A DNA stretch of 64,000 nucleotides from Acidimicrobiales bacterium (GTDB lineage Bacteria > Actinomycetota > Acidimicrobiia > Acidimicrobiales > SZUA-35). A model generated the notes under the pieces. That model ran no database searches, had not been told where the DNA came from, and was given only the letters and a program-made list of their open reading frames with translations. Where the stretch lies: NCBI GenBank assembly GCA_020629695.1, contig JAHDCV010000005.1:9810-73809 (forward strand), given 5' to 3'. Positions 8,159 to 16,568 of this stretch are shown piece after piece. How positions within the stretch are numbered: the first letter of the stretch is position 1; each line of letters opens with the position of its first letter. The translations under genes were made by a program, and so were the position numbers.

Positions 8159-9280
8159 TCAGGGACTCGATCCCCACGCTGCGAGCAGCTCCGGCGCCTC
8201 CTCGACGAGATCCTCCGCGGTGGTCTCGGTGTTGGCCAGCAGCACCAGGCCGACGCCGCTGTCGGGAGCAACCGCGATGACCGAGAGGAAGCCGTCGAAG
8301 GCCCCTTCGTGGAACCGCACCGCCGACGAGTCGTCGACGATCTGCCAGCCGAGGCCGTAGCCGTCGAGCACCGGCGTCCACATGCGTTCGATCTGCCCCG
8401 GCGAGACGATGCCGCCGCCGTCCTGCAACATCACGGTCAGGAACCGACCGAGGTCGGTCGCGGTCGTCTTGAGCCCGCCGGACGGCAGCAGCACGTCGTC
8501 GTCGAGGTCGACAGAGTCGAGCACGAGCATCTCGCCGTCGACGACCTCGTGGGAGCGGGACAGCTCGCCCGAGGCCTGCGCCTCGGAGGCGAGCAGGTCG
8601 GTGTCATCCATACCCAGCGGTGCCAGGACCCGGTCGCCGAACGCCTGCACGTAGGCCGCGTGGGTGTCGTCGATCGTCGGCTCGTCGACGCCGGCCGCCG
8701 CATAGCCGGCGAGGCTCGCCGAGAGGTTGGAGTACTCGAACACCTCGCCGGGGTCCCCGAGGGGCTCGCTCGCACCGATCGCCTCGAAGGCGAGTTCGTC
8801 GATCGGGCCGTCGTCGAGCGCACGCTCGCCGATGTCGTCCTCGGCGTCGTCGGGGATCCCGCCCGTCATCGACAACAGGTCGGCGAGCGTGATGCCGGGG
8901 CCGACACCAGGATCATCGAGGAGGTCGACGACATCGTCGTCCCAGTCGAGGAGGCCGTCGTCGACCAGTGTGGCGACGAAGAAGGCGTTCAGCGCTTTGT
9001 GCGTCGAACCGGCGTGGAAGCGCGTGTCGACGGTGACGGGGGCACCGGTCTCGGCGTCGGCGACACCACCGACGGCCGTGGCGAGCAGTCCATCGGCGTC
9101 GACGATCGCCACCGACACACCGGGGACGCCGTCATCGAGCGCTCGATCCACGAGCGAACGGGCGAATTCCTGCGCCCCGGTTGGTGGGTCGTCGGCGAGC
9201 ACGACACCATCGGTGGGGTTCGACGCGCAGGCCACCGTGAGCACGAGTACCGCGACGATCAGCACCCAGGTTCGACGCAT
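8159..9280 (-). CDS. Serine beta-lactamase-fold lipoprotein (class C/esterase type)
   Basis: A 373-aa secreted lipoprotein; the signal sequence ends at LTVAC (C18). The penicillin-binding/class C fold is shown by S92-x-x-K95 (STHK), Y183-S-N and a late HEGAF box replacing KTG. This pattern is common in esterases, D-aminopeptidases and carboxypeptidase-like hydrolases. The sequence is very acidic. It starts by TGATG overlap (1 nt) with the upstream YczE-like membrane gene, so the two are coupled. A true antibiotic-hydrolysing role is unlikely to be the main one; the substrate is unknown. Confidence 0.88.
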   Translation of the reverse strand: MRRTWVLIVAVLVLTVACASNPTDGVVLADDPPTGAQEFARSLVDRALDDGVPGVSVAIVDADGLLATAVGGVADAETGAPVTVDTRFHAGSTHKALNAFFVATLVDDGLLDWDDDVVDLLDDPGVGPGITLADLLSMTGGIPDDAEDDIGERALDDGPIDELAFEAIGASEPLGDPGEVFEYSNLSASLAGYAAAGVDEPTIDDTHAAYVQAFGDRVLAPLGMDDTDLLASEAQASGELSRSHEVVDGEMLVLDSVDLDDDVLLPSGGLKTTATDLGRFLTVMLQDGGGIVSPGQIERMWTPVLDGYGLGWQIVDDSSAVRFHEGAFDGFLSVIAVAPDSGVGLVLLANTETTAEDLVEEAPELLAAWGSSP

Positions 9281-9915
9281 CACTCGAACGCAGCCCGCGT
9301 TGAACCGCCCGATGTGGGCCGCATCGACAACCGGGGGATGAAGAACTGCGCCAGCGGGCCGATCCCGAGGGCGAACACGAGTGTGCCGACACCCGCCGTG
9401 CCCCCGAGGAGCATGCCGATCACGAGAGCCGACAGCTCGACGAGCGTGCGAGCGAGACGGATCGACCAGCCCCGTTCGGCGAGTCCGGTCATCAGTCCAT
9501 CCCGGGGACCCGGCCCGAGCCCGGCCCCGATGTAGAACCCCGAGCCGACCGCGATCAACACGACACCACCCAGCAACGCGATCCATCGCGTGACGAGCGA
9601 CTCGAGGTCGGGGATGAGGGGCAGGCTCAGGTCGACGGTCGCGCCGATCATCGTGGCGTTCATGATCGTGCCGAGCCCGAGTGTGACCTCGAGCGGCCAC
9701 CACAGGCCGACGACCACCAACGAGGTCAGGATGATGACCACGCCGATGCCGAGCCCGATCCGATCGGCGACACCCTGGTGGAACACGTCCCAGGGGGCCA
9801 GGCCCAGCTCGGCCCGCACGATGGCGGCGATGCCGAGACCGAAGATGACCAGGCCGAACGCGCATCGAGTCACTCGTTCGATCACCCGGTCGTCGGGGCG
9901 GAGGCGCACCTGCAT
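9280..9915 (-). CDS. YczE/YyaS/YitT-family integral membrane protein
   Basis: A 211-aa protein with about five membrane helices. Two internal repeats share the loop motif LGLAPWDVFHQG (about 38-49) and GLGPGPRDGLM in the second half, typical of YczE-like proteins. Family members are poorly characterised; some sit next to regulators or biosynthetic genes. The ATG at 9915 has TACGGT 6 nt upstream (leaderless) and is the first gene of a two-gene unit with the beta-lactamase-fold lipoprotein. Confidence 0.85.
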   Translation of the reverse strand: MQVRLRPDDRVIERVTRCAFGLVIFGLGIAAIVRAELGLAPWDVFHQGVADRIGLGIGVVIILTSLVVVGLWWPLEVTLGLGTIMNATMIGATVDLSLPLIPDLESLVTRWIALLGGVVLIAVGSGFYIGAGLGPGPRDGLMTGLAERGWSIRLARTLVELSALVIGMLLGGTAGVGTLVFALGIGPLAQFFIPRLSMRPTSGGSTRAAFE

Positions 9916-9921
9916 CGCCGC

Positions 9922-9927
9922 ACCGTA
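9922..9927 (-). promoter_or_regulatory. -10 hexamer TACGGT, leaderless
   Basis: It ends 6 nt before the ATG at 9915 of the YczE-like gene. Confidence 0.6.
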
Positions 9928-10017
9928 ACGAGGCGCACTCTGCGGACCCCGCACCAACTCCGACGAATCGGCCCACCGAGTCCACCTCTGCGGTTGCCGT
10001 GTCCGACCCGGCCTGGC

Positions 10018-10023
10018 TAGCGT
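10018..10023 (+). promoter_or_regulatory. -10 hexamer TAGCGT, leaderless
   Basis: It ends 7 nt before the ATG at 10031 of the AlkB-like gene. Confidence 0.6.
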
Positions 10024-10030
10024 CGAACAC

Positions 10031-10639
10031 ATGTTCGCCAGCACGATCCAGGCCGCCTTCCAACCGTCGCTGCTGGCCACCGGCCCGGTCGGGACACCGG
10101 AGCGACTCCGACTGAATCGGGTCGACCTGGGGTCCGGATCCTGGCTCGATCACCGCGCCGAGGTGCTGCCGGGAGCGGACGATCTCGCCATCGACCTGAT
10201 GCGGGATCTGCCGTGGACGTCCAGCAGCCGAGCGATGTACGACCGCATGGTCGATGTCCCCCGACTGACGTGTTGGCTCGAACGAAGCGACGACATCGTC
10301 CCGGATCCGCTCGTCGAACTCGGCACGATGCTGTCGGAGCACTACGACCGACCGATGAGCACCCTTGGCTGCAACTGGTATCGGGACGGCGACGACTCGG
10401 TCGCCTGGCACTCGGACCGGGTCGAGCGGCCCGGCGATGCGATCATCGCCATCCTCTCGTTGGGCACCCGCCGACCGTTCCTGCTCCGCCCGAAGATGGG
10501 CGGGCGGTCGATCCGCTGGGAACTCGGCCACGGCGATCTGCTCGTCATGGGCGGGACGTGCCAGGCGTTCTTCGACCACGCCGTGCCGAAGCAGACCCGC
10601 CCGACCGGCCCTCGGGTGAGCGTGGTGTTCAGAGGCTGA
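10031..10639 (+). CDS. AlkB-like 2-oxoglutarate/Fe(II) dioxygenase
   Basis: A 202-aa enzyme of the AlkB family, which oxidatively demethylates alkylated nucleobases. The Fe(II) triad is visible as H127-S-D129 (WHSD) and H183 (FFDHAVPK). The C-terminal RVSVVFR carries the 2-oxoglutarate-binding arginines. The substrate lid NWY is at 115-117. The length matches bacterial AlkB homologues. It is a single leaderless gene convergent with transaldolase. Whether it repairs DNA, RNA or something else cannot be decided here. Confidence 0.92.
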   Translation: MFASTIQAAFQPSLLATGPVGTPERLRLNRVDLGSGSWLDHRAEVLPGADDLAIDLMRDLPWTSSSRAMYDRMVDVPRLTCWLERSDDIVPDPLVELGTMLSEHYDRPMSTLGCNWYRDGDDSVAWHSDRVERPGDAIIAILSLGTRRPFLLRPKMGGRSIRWELGHGDLLVMGGTCQAFFDHAVPKQTRPTGPRVSVVFRG

Positions 10640-10664
10640 GTCTCACCCCGGCTGAGGATGTCGA

Positions 10665-11765
10665 TCAGGACGTGAAGTCCTCGGCCCGGGTGGCCAGGGT
10701 CTGGAGCACGTCCTCGAAGGCCTTGGCGAAGCTCGCCACACCCTCGTTCTCGAGCTTCACGGCGACCTCTTCGAGATCGATGCCGAGCTCGGCCAACTCG
10801 GCCACGATCGCCTTCGCACCGTCGACATCGGCGTCGATCGTGCGAGCCACGGTGCCATGGTCGTCGAAAGCCAGGATCGTCTTGTCCGGCAGCGTGTTGA
10901 CGGTGTCCGGGCCGATCAGGGTGTCGACGTACAGGGTGTCGGGGTAGGTCGGGTTCTTCGTGGACGTCGAGGCCCACAACGGACGCTGGATCCGGGCGCC
11001 GCGGGCGACGAGGGCGTCCCAACGCTCGCCGGCGAAGGTGTTCATGGCCATCTCGTAGGCCAGCACGCCGTTGGCGACGGCGGCCTTGCCGCGGAGGGCC
11101 AGGGCCTGCTCGGTGCCGATCTCGTCGAGGCGGCGATCCACCTCGACGTCGACCCGACTGATGAAGAACGACGCCACCGAGGAGATCTGCGAGAGGTCGG
11201 TGTCCTCCGGCAGCGCCTCGAGCCCGGCGATGTAGGCCTCCATCACGTCGGCGTAGCGGCTGAGGGAGAAGATCAGGGTGACGTTGACCGAGGTGCCCTG
11301 CGAGATCAGCGTCTGGATCGCCGGGATCCCCTCGACGGTCGCTGGCACCTTGATGTAGAGGTTCGGACCCTCGATGCGATCGTCGAGGTCACGTCCGGCG
11401 GCGATGGTGCCCTCGGTGTCGTTGGCGAGCGTCGGCGAGACCTCGACCGAGACGTAGCCGTCCTCACCGCCGGAGCCGTCGTAGATCGGACGGAGCAGCG
11501 CCATCGCACCGGCGATGTCGCCGACCACGAGCTGCCAGTAGGCGTCGTCGATCGACGCCCCGGCCTGCACGAGCTCCTCGAGCTCGGCGTCGTAGTCGTC
11601 GGACTCCATCATCGCCTTCGCGAAGATCGACGGGTTCGAGGTCAACCCGCGCACGCCGAGATCGAGCCAACCCTGCAGCTCGCCGTTGGAGATCCAGTCG
11701 CGGCGCAGGTTGTCGAGCCACGGGCTCTGGCCCTGCTGGTCGAAGAGGTCGTGCAGTCGTCCCAT
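10665..11765 (-). CDS. tal: Transaldolase
   Basis: A 366-aa pentose-phosphate-pathway enzyme transferring dihydroxyacetone units between sugar phosphates. The Schiff-base lysine is K139 in NLYIKVPAT. LTSNPSIFAK (41-50) and the C-terminal PDTLYVDTLIGPDTVNTLP are typical of the longer actinobacterial/cyanobacterial type. The start is ATG 11765 with AGGAG about 7 nt upstream, not the GTG three codons earlier. It lies 37 nt behind transketolase in the same operon. A run of eight C residues (mRNA sense) sits between the tkt stop and this ribosome site. Confidence 0.96.
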   Translation of the reverse strand: MGRLHDLFDQQGQSPWLDNLRRDWISNGELQGWLDLGVRGLTSNPSIFAKAMMESDDYDAELEELVQAGASIDDAYWQLVVGDIAGAMALLRPIYDGSGGEDGYVSVEVSPTLANDTEGTIAAGRDLDDRIEGPNLYIKVPATVEGIPAIQTLISQGTSVNVTLIFSLSRYADVMEAYIAGLEALPEDTDLSQISSVASFFISRVDVEVDRRLDEIGTEQALALRGKAAVANGVLAYEMAMNTFAGERWDALVARGARIQRPLWASTSTKNPTYPDTLYVDTLIGPDTVNTLPDKTILAFDDHGTVARTIDADVDGAKAIVAELAELGIDLEEVAVKLENEGVASFAKAFEDVLQTLATRAEDFTS

Positions 11766-11802
11766 GGCGGACACTCCTGATGGTCGGTGGCTTGGGGGGG
11801 GT

Positions 11803-13776
11803 TCAGTCCAGCAGATCGCGAGCGGCGGCGATGACGGAGTCTGCGGTCATGCCGAGCTTCTCCATCACGACGCCGCCCGGCGCGGAGGCGCCGAAGCGAT
11901 CGATGCCGAGTGCGACGTCGGCGAAGCGATGCCAGCCGAGCGTGACCCCGGCCTCGATCGAGACCGTCGGTACACCCTTCGGGAGCACGGCGGCCTGCTC
12001 TTCGGCCGACCGGGCGAGGAAACGATCCCACGACGGCATCGACACGACACGGGCGGCGACACCGTCGACCGCCAGGGCCTCGGCCGCGGCGACGCAGTGC
12101 TGGACCTCGGAGCCGGTGCCGACCAGCACGATCGCGGGATCGGCCACGTCGTTGATGGCATAGGCGCCCTCGGCGACCCGAGCCGCCGATGCACCGGCGA
12201 GGGTCGGCACGTTCTGCCGGGTGAAGAACAGCGCCGTCGGGCCGTCGTGTTCGAGGGCGAGCTTCCACGCACCGGCGGACTCGTTGGCGTCGGCCGGGCG
12301 GATCACCTGCAGCCCGGGGATGACCCGCAGCGACATGACCTGTTCGATCGGCTGATGCGTCGGGCCGTCCTCGCCGACGCCGACCGAGTCGTGGGTGAAG
12401 ACGAACACACACTTGGCGTGGGACAGGGCGGCGAGACGGATCGGCGGCCGCATGTAGTCGGCGAAGACACCGAATGTGCCACCGAACGGCACCACACCGC
12501 CGTGCAGGGCCATGCCGACCAGGATCGATCCCATGGCGTGTTCGCGCACGCCGAAGCGGATCTGGCGCCCGCCGCGGTTGGCGGCCGAGAGGTCGTCTCC
12601 CGGCATGGTCGTACCGGTGTTGCCGGTGAGGTCGGCGCCGCCGCCGATCAGGCCGGGCACCACGTCGGCGAGGGCGGACACCGCAGCCTGGGAGGCCTTG
12701 CGGGTCGCGACCGAACCGCCGACCTCGAACTCGGGCAGGGCGTCGGCCCAGCCGTCGAGGCCGGTACCGGCGAGTGACGCATCCCAGGCGGCCCGGTCGA
12801 TTCCGGCGGCATCGAGGCGGGCCTGCCAGGCGGCTCGTGCCTCGGCCCCGCGAGCGCCCGCGGTCCGGTACATCTCGAGGACCTCGTCGGGCACGAAGAA
12901 CGACTGGTCCTCCGGCAGTCCCATGACCCGCTTCGCCTCGGCGATCTCCTCGGCACCGAAGGCCAGGCCGTGGGCGTGGGGATCGTCGGTGAGGCTCGGG
13001 CTCGGGTAGCCGATGTGCGAGCGGAGGATGATCACGGTCGGGCGCTCGGTGTCGCTCTTCGCCTCGGCGAAGGCGGCCTCGAGCGCATCGAGGTCCTCGG
13101 CGACCGAGCCGACCTCGAGCACCTGCCAGCCGTAGGCCCGGAACCGCACCCCGGCGTCGTCGGAGAGCGCGAGTTCGGTGACACCGTCGATCGTGACGTG
13201 GTTGTCGTCGTAGACGGCGATCAGCTTGCCGAGCCCGAGATGGCCCGCCAGCGAGGCGGCTTCGTGCGAGACCCCTTCGGACAGGCACCCGTCGCCCATC
13301 ACCGTGTAGGTGAAGTGGTCACAGACCTCGGCGCCGAACCGTGCCCGCAGGTTCTGCTCGGCCATCGCCAGGCCGACCGCATTCGCGAACCCCTGGCCGA
13401 GCGGCCCGGTGGTGACCTCGACGCCGGCGGTGTGGCCGGCCTCGGGGTGACCGGGCGTGGCCGAGTCCCACTGGCGGAAGTCCTTCAGGTCGTCGAGCGT
13501 GAGCCCGTGCCCGGTGAGGTGCAGCATCGAGTACTGCAGGATCGAGGCATGGCCGGCCGAGAGCACGAACCGGTCACGGTCGAACCACTGCGGATCGGCG
13601 GCGTCGTAGTCCATCACCCTGGTCCACAGCACGTGGGCGAGGGGAGCGAGCGCCATGGCCGTGCCCTGGTGCCCCGAGTTCGCCGCCGCCGGGCCGTCCA
13701 TGGACAGCCCGCGAAGCACGTTGATGCCGAGCGCCTCGATCTCCGAGGCTCCGGCGATGGTCAATTCCTCAGCCAC
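11803..13776 (-). CDS. tkt: Transketolase
   Basis: A 657-aa thiamine-diphosphate enzyme of the pentose phosphate pathway. The ThDP motif begins at GDGCLSEGVSHEAASLAGHLGLG. The middle pyrimidine-binding domain has GVREHAMGSI and FGGTFGVFADYMRP, and VFTHDSVGVGEDGPTHQPIEQ is the classic transketolase signature. The length is standard. It starts at GTG 13776 after GGGAGC. The upstream TAGGTT at 13809-13814 gives a leader of about 30 nt, so this operon, unlike many neighbours, uses a ribosome binding site. It pairs with transaldolase. Confidence 0.97.
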   Translation of the reverse strand: MAEELTIAGASEIEALGINVLRGLSMDGPAAANSGHQGTAMALAPLAHVLWTRVMDYDAADPQWFDRDRFVLSAGHASILQYSMLHLTGHGLTLDDLKDFRQWDSATPGHPEAGHTAGVEVTTGPLGQGFANAVGLAMAEQNLRARFGAEVCDHFTYTVMGDGCLSEGVSHEAASLAGHLGLGKLIAVYDDNHVTIDGVTELALSDDAGVRFRAYGWQVLEVGSVAEDLDALEAAFAEAKSDTERPTVIILRSHIGYPSPSLTDDPHAHGLAFGAEEIAEAKRVMGLPEDQSFFVPDEVLEMYRTAGARGAEARAAWQARLDAAGIDRAAWDASLAGTGLDGWADALPEFEVGGSVATRKASQAAVSALADVVPGLIGGGADLTGNTGTTMPGDDLSAANRGGRQIRFGVREHAMGSILVGMALHGGVVPFGGTFGVFADYMRPPIRLAALSHAKCVFVFTHDSVGVGEDGPTHQPIEQVMSLRVIPGLQVIRPADANESAGAWKLALEHDGPTALFFTRQNVPTLAGASAARVAEGAYAINDVADPAIVLVGTGSEVQHCVAAAEALAVDGVAARVVSMPSWDRFLARSAEEQAAVLPKGVPTVSIEAGVTLGWHRFADVALGIDRFGASAPGGVVMEKLGMTADSVIAAARDLLD

Positions 13777-13808
13777 GTCTGCTCCCGTGGGTCCGTCCGC
13801 GAGCGGTC

Positions 13809-13814
13809 AACCTA
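13809..13814 (-). promoter_or_regulatory. -10 hexamer TAGGTT of the tkt-tal operon
   Basis: TAGGTT lies about 32 nt before the tkt GTG. A leader of roughly 25-30 nt containing GGGAG would result. Confidence 0.45.
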
Positions 13815-13872
13815 CTTGCCGCCGACCCGACTCCGGGTCTTCTCCGGTCACAACCGGGCCAGACTCCCACGC

Positions 13873-14250
13873 ATGCCCGATCGTTTCTTTCCCTACCGAC
13901 TCGACCAGCGCTACCGACCACTCCTGATCGCCTTGCGGGTGTCCGACCGCGACGGCGTCACGCTGACCGACGACGGCCGCTTCATCGCCACCTACGGCCC
14001 GAAGACCCTCGAGACCACGATCGACAACATCGACCACACCGACATCGCCGGCCCCTACCGCTGGTGGACCTCGGTCGGCCTGCGGTTGAGCCTCGCCGAC
14101 GACGGTCTGACCATGGGCACCAACCCGACGGCCGGGCTCTGTGTCGGCTTCGTCGAGCGGGTCCCGAAGGTGATCGGGCTCAAGGACCACTCCGCACTCA
14201 CGGTCACCGTGGCCGACCCCGCCGGACTCCGGGACGCCATCGGGCGCTGA
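13873..14250 (+). CDS. Conserved-looking hypothetical protein
   Basis: A 125-aa soluble protein with no signal peptide or cysteine cluster. The pattern is mostly beta strands: GRFIATYGPKTLETTIDNI, then YRWWTSVGLRLSLADDGLTMGTN, then GLCVGFVERVPKVIG and LTVTVADP. The alternating strands and the WW pair suggest a small beta-barrel or split-barrel fold. It starts at ATG 13873, with CAGACT 7 nt upstream. It is divergent from tkt and convergent with the FIST gene. No function is assigned. Confidence 0.7.
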   Translation: MPDRFFPYRLDQRYRPLLIALRVSDRDGVTLTDDGRFIATYGPKTLETTIDNIDHTDIAGPYRWWTSVGLRLSLADDGLTMGTNPTAGLCVGFVERVPKVIGLKDHSALTVTVADPAGLRDAIGR

Positions 14251-14313
14251 CTGCCGCACACCTCGCCGACGCTCGTCGTGGCTCCGAGCGCCCACGATGC
14301 GGCAGCGGGTGGG

Positions 14314-15447
14314 TCAATCGAACGTGCAGATCGTCGCGGTGAAGCCGTGGATGGCGTTGCGGCGGTCGACCGGGCCGATCTCGCCGGCACAGAACATGCC
14401 GGCGATCGCCGCCTCGGGCGACAGATCGGCCAGGATCGAGGCGTCGTTCGGGCCGTCGTCGAACAGGTGCGACCCCCGCCCGTTGCAGGTGAAGACGAGG
14501 GCGGCCGATCCGATGCCCTGCCCTGCCTGGAGACCGAGATCGTCGCGGGCCGAGCCGGCGTCGCGGACCTGGAACTGGACGACCTGGCCCACCTCGAGAC
14601 GATCACCGACCACGACCGCGCCCCGGTCGCGATCCGCGCCCAGCACCCCACGGATCAGGAAGTCGCCGCGGCGGAAGTCGTCGGCCCGATCCCTGGCGAC
14701 CACTCCGAGGTGCAGTCCCTGGGACGCGAGGAACCGATCGCCGGGGGAGAGGCCGTCGATGACCTCCCGGAGACGCTCCATCGCCGGTCGTCCACCGAGA
14801 CCCTGCAACCGCTGACCGTCGACGTCGGTCACGACCCAGGGGTCGCCGATGGGACGGCAACCCTGCGAGACGACCGAGCCGGCGACACCGGCGGGGAGGA
14901 CCACACCGATCGCACCGTCGGTGTGGGTTTCGTCATCGAGGACCAACACGTTGCCACCCGGTGCCCTGGCCGCCGAGGCCAGCCCGCCGACGACGGCCAC
15001 GTCGGGCCCGACGGCGTCGAACACGGCATCGATCGGCGTCGTGAACGGATCGGCCAGGAGCAGCAGGGTCGAACCCTCCGGTACCGGTCCGAGACCGACC
15101 AACACCGGCGGCGCGCCCGGTAGCACGCGGAGCCGCACGGGTTCGACCGGTCCGGTCCGACCCGCCCAGATCGAGATCGACCCCCCACGCTCGATCTCCC
15201 GTCCACCACCGAGCAGGCCGGCCGCCGACACGGCGAGGAGCCGATCGGGGGCGAGCACCGTCCGGACGACGTCGAGCAGGTCGTCCATCGCGGCGATGAA
15301 CGGACCCGAGACGAACACCACACACAGATCCGGAGCCATGCCGACCCGCTCGACCACGTCGCCCACCGCTTCGGCGATCGCGACGGCAGGATCGGGGTGG
15401 TTCGAGACCTGGGCGGCGAAGCGGGCCTGGCCCGGACCGGTGCTCAC
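14314..15447 (-). CDS. FIST N/C domain protein
   Basis: A 377-aa protein with FIST-N (about 10-210) followed by FIST-C (about 215-365). This sensor domain pair is proposed to bind small ligands such as amino acids. The ending FCAGEIGPVDRRNAIHGFTATICTF and the TCNGRGSHLF block are typical of stand-alone FIST proteins. It has no kinase or GGDEF domain attached, so it must act through a partner. It overlaps the upstream 137-aa gene by 4 nt. A second FIST protein at 60729 is linked to a histidine kinase. Confidence 0.88.
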   Translation of the reverse strand: MSTGPGQARFAAQVSNHPDPAVAIAEAVGDVVERVGMAPDLCVVFVSGPFIAAMDDLLDVVRTVLAPDRLLAVSAAGLLGGGREIERGGSISIWAGRTGPVEPVRLRVLPGAPPVLVGLGPVPEGSTLLLLADPFTTPIDAVFDAVGPDVAVVGGLASAARAPGGNVLVLDDETHTDGAIGVVLPAGVAGSVVSQGCRPIGDPWVVTDVDGQRLQGLGGRPAMERLREVIDGLSPGDRFLASQGLHLGVVARDRADDFRRGDFLIRGVLGADRDRGAVVVGDRLEVGQVVQFQVRDAGSARDDLGLQAGQGIGSAALVFTCNGRGSHLFDDGPNDASILADLSPEAAIAGMFCAGEIGPVDRRNAIHGFTATICTFD

Positions 15448-15857
15448 TCGACCGGCGGGAGGAGCGTGTAGGGCACCGGATGCACCGGACCGTCACCCAT
15501 CTTGCACTCGGCCACGATCGAGCCGTACTCGGTGAACGGCAGCTCCGCCCGCACCAGGCGGTAGTTGAACTTGCCGGGCTCGATCTGGAGCGGCTGGACG
15601 TTGCGGGCGATCGGCTCGGCCTCGGCGTCGATCGCACCGTCGTCGGCCATCGACCGGAAGACCACCTCGAGCGCGCCGAACCCCTCGGCGTCGGGCGGAC
15701 ACCAGACCACCACCACCAGATGTGGGGCGACCGTCACCGGCACCGGGCCGGGCGCCGGTGCGGAGAACTGCACACCCGACAGGTCGAGCCTGGTGGAGGG
15801 CCCCGGCACGGGTCGTGTCTGGATGTCGTCGAGGAAGAGCGCCGCGATGATCTTCAT
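15444..15857 (-). CDS. Small hypothetical protein, possibly DUF6941-like
   Basis: A 137-aa, mainly beta-strand protein beginning MKIIAALFLDDIQ and containing TVAPHLVVVVWCPPDAEG and ELPFTEYGSIVAECKMGDG. The overall look (short N-terminal strand, central hydrophobic strands, Pro-rich loops) resembles DUF6941 proteins, but this is weak. TACCTT sits 6 nt before the ATG at 15857. It is the first gene of a two-gene unit with the FIST protein. The function is unknown. Confidence 0.6.
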   Translation of the reverse strand: MKIIAALFLDDIQTRPVPGPSTRLDLSGVQFSAPAPGPVPVTVAPHLVVVVWCPPDAEGFGALEVVFRSMADDGAIDAEAEPIARNVQPLQIEPGKFNYRLVRAELPFTEYGSIVAECKMGDGPVHPVPYTLLPPVE

Positions 15858-15863
15858 GCCGGC

Positions 15864-15869
15864 AAGGTA
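15864..15869 (-). promoter_or_regulatory. -10 hexamer TACCTT, leaderless
   Basis: It ends 6 nt before the ATG at 15857. Confidence 0.6.
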
Positions 15870-15916
15870 GCGACTCGGAGCGGTCGGATCCGTACTCGGG
15901 ACGGAGCCGACCGGCG

Positions 15917-15922
15917 TAGGCT
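15917..15922 (+). promoter_or_regulatory. -10 hexamer TAGGCT, leaderless
   Basis: It ends 7 nt before the ATG at 15930 of the TetR gene. Confidence 0.6.
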
Positions 15923-15929
15923 CGGCGTG

Positions 15930-16538
15930 ATGGAGGACCCACGTTCGACCCGTGAACAGATCCTCGACGAGGCCCGGGCGCTGTTCGCCAACCAGGGATT
16001 CGAGGGCACCTCGCTGAACGACATCGCCGCTGCGGTCGGCGTGAAGCGGCCGAGCCTGCTCCACTACTTCGGTTCGAAGGACGACATCTACCGCCAGGTC
16101 CTGTCCGAAGCCGTGCTCGACTGGACCGAGCGGGTCGAGAACGCTCGTCGGGTCGAACTGAACGGCTGGGCCCTCGTCGACGAGGTGTTGCGGGCGAGCT
16201 TCGACTTCTTCCGGGAGAACCCCGACATCATCCGGATCGTGCGGCGCGAAGCCCTGACCGAGCATTCGCCGCTCGGCATCGACCTCGGCACGACCCTCCG
16301 CCCCTACTACAACCGGGCGACGGCGTTCTTCCGCCGGGAGATGGAGGCCGGGCGGTTCAAGACGCAGGACCCGGAGCATCTGGTGTTGACCGGCTACGGC
16401 GCCCTGCTGACCTACTTCAGCGACCACGTCATGCTGCGTGGGCTGCTCGGCACCGACCCGTTCGCCGAGGACCGGCTCGAGGCCCGCTACGACCATCTCG
16501 TGACGTTGTTCCGGGAGATGCTCGAACCGACACCCTGA
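15930..16538 (+). CDS. TetR/AcrR-family transcriptional regulator
   Basis: A 202-aa repressor-type protein. The N-terminal helix-turn-helix is intact (REQILDEARALFANQGFEGTSLNDIAAAVGV, then RPSLLHYFGSKDDIY at about 38-52). A ligand-binding helical domain follows, with no recognisable ligand signature. The start is ATG 15930, fixed by TAGGCT 7 nt upstream; a longer frame from 15480 is only an overlap with the divergent gene. It is divergent from the 15857 unit and convergent with the M16 peptidase, so its targets are not evident. Confidence 0.93.
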   Translation: MEDPRSTREQILDEARALFANQGFEGTSLNDIAAAVGVKRPSLLHYFGSKDDIYRQVLSEAVLDWTERVENARRVELNGWALVDEVLRASFDFFRENPDIIRIVRREALTEHSPLGIDLGTTLRPYYNRATAFFRREMEAGRFKTQDPEHLVLTGYGALLTYFSDHVMLRGLLGTDPFAEDRLEARYDHLVTLFREMLEPTP

Positions 16539-16568
16539 GCCGACGTCGTCCGTCCTCGTCCGGCCCGC

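Noticed and set aside
9281-10579. N-terminal extension of the beta-lactamase-fold protein over the YczE-like gene
   Set aside because: The lipoprotein signal starts at ATG 9280 and the upstream part is out of frame with the real membrane-protein gene.
11794-11801. Run of eight G residues between tkt and tal
   Set aside because: It lies after the tkt stop codon and before the tal ribosome site, so it cannot cause a coding frameshift; no other function is visible.
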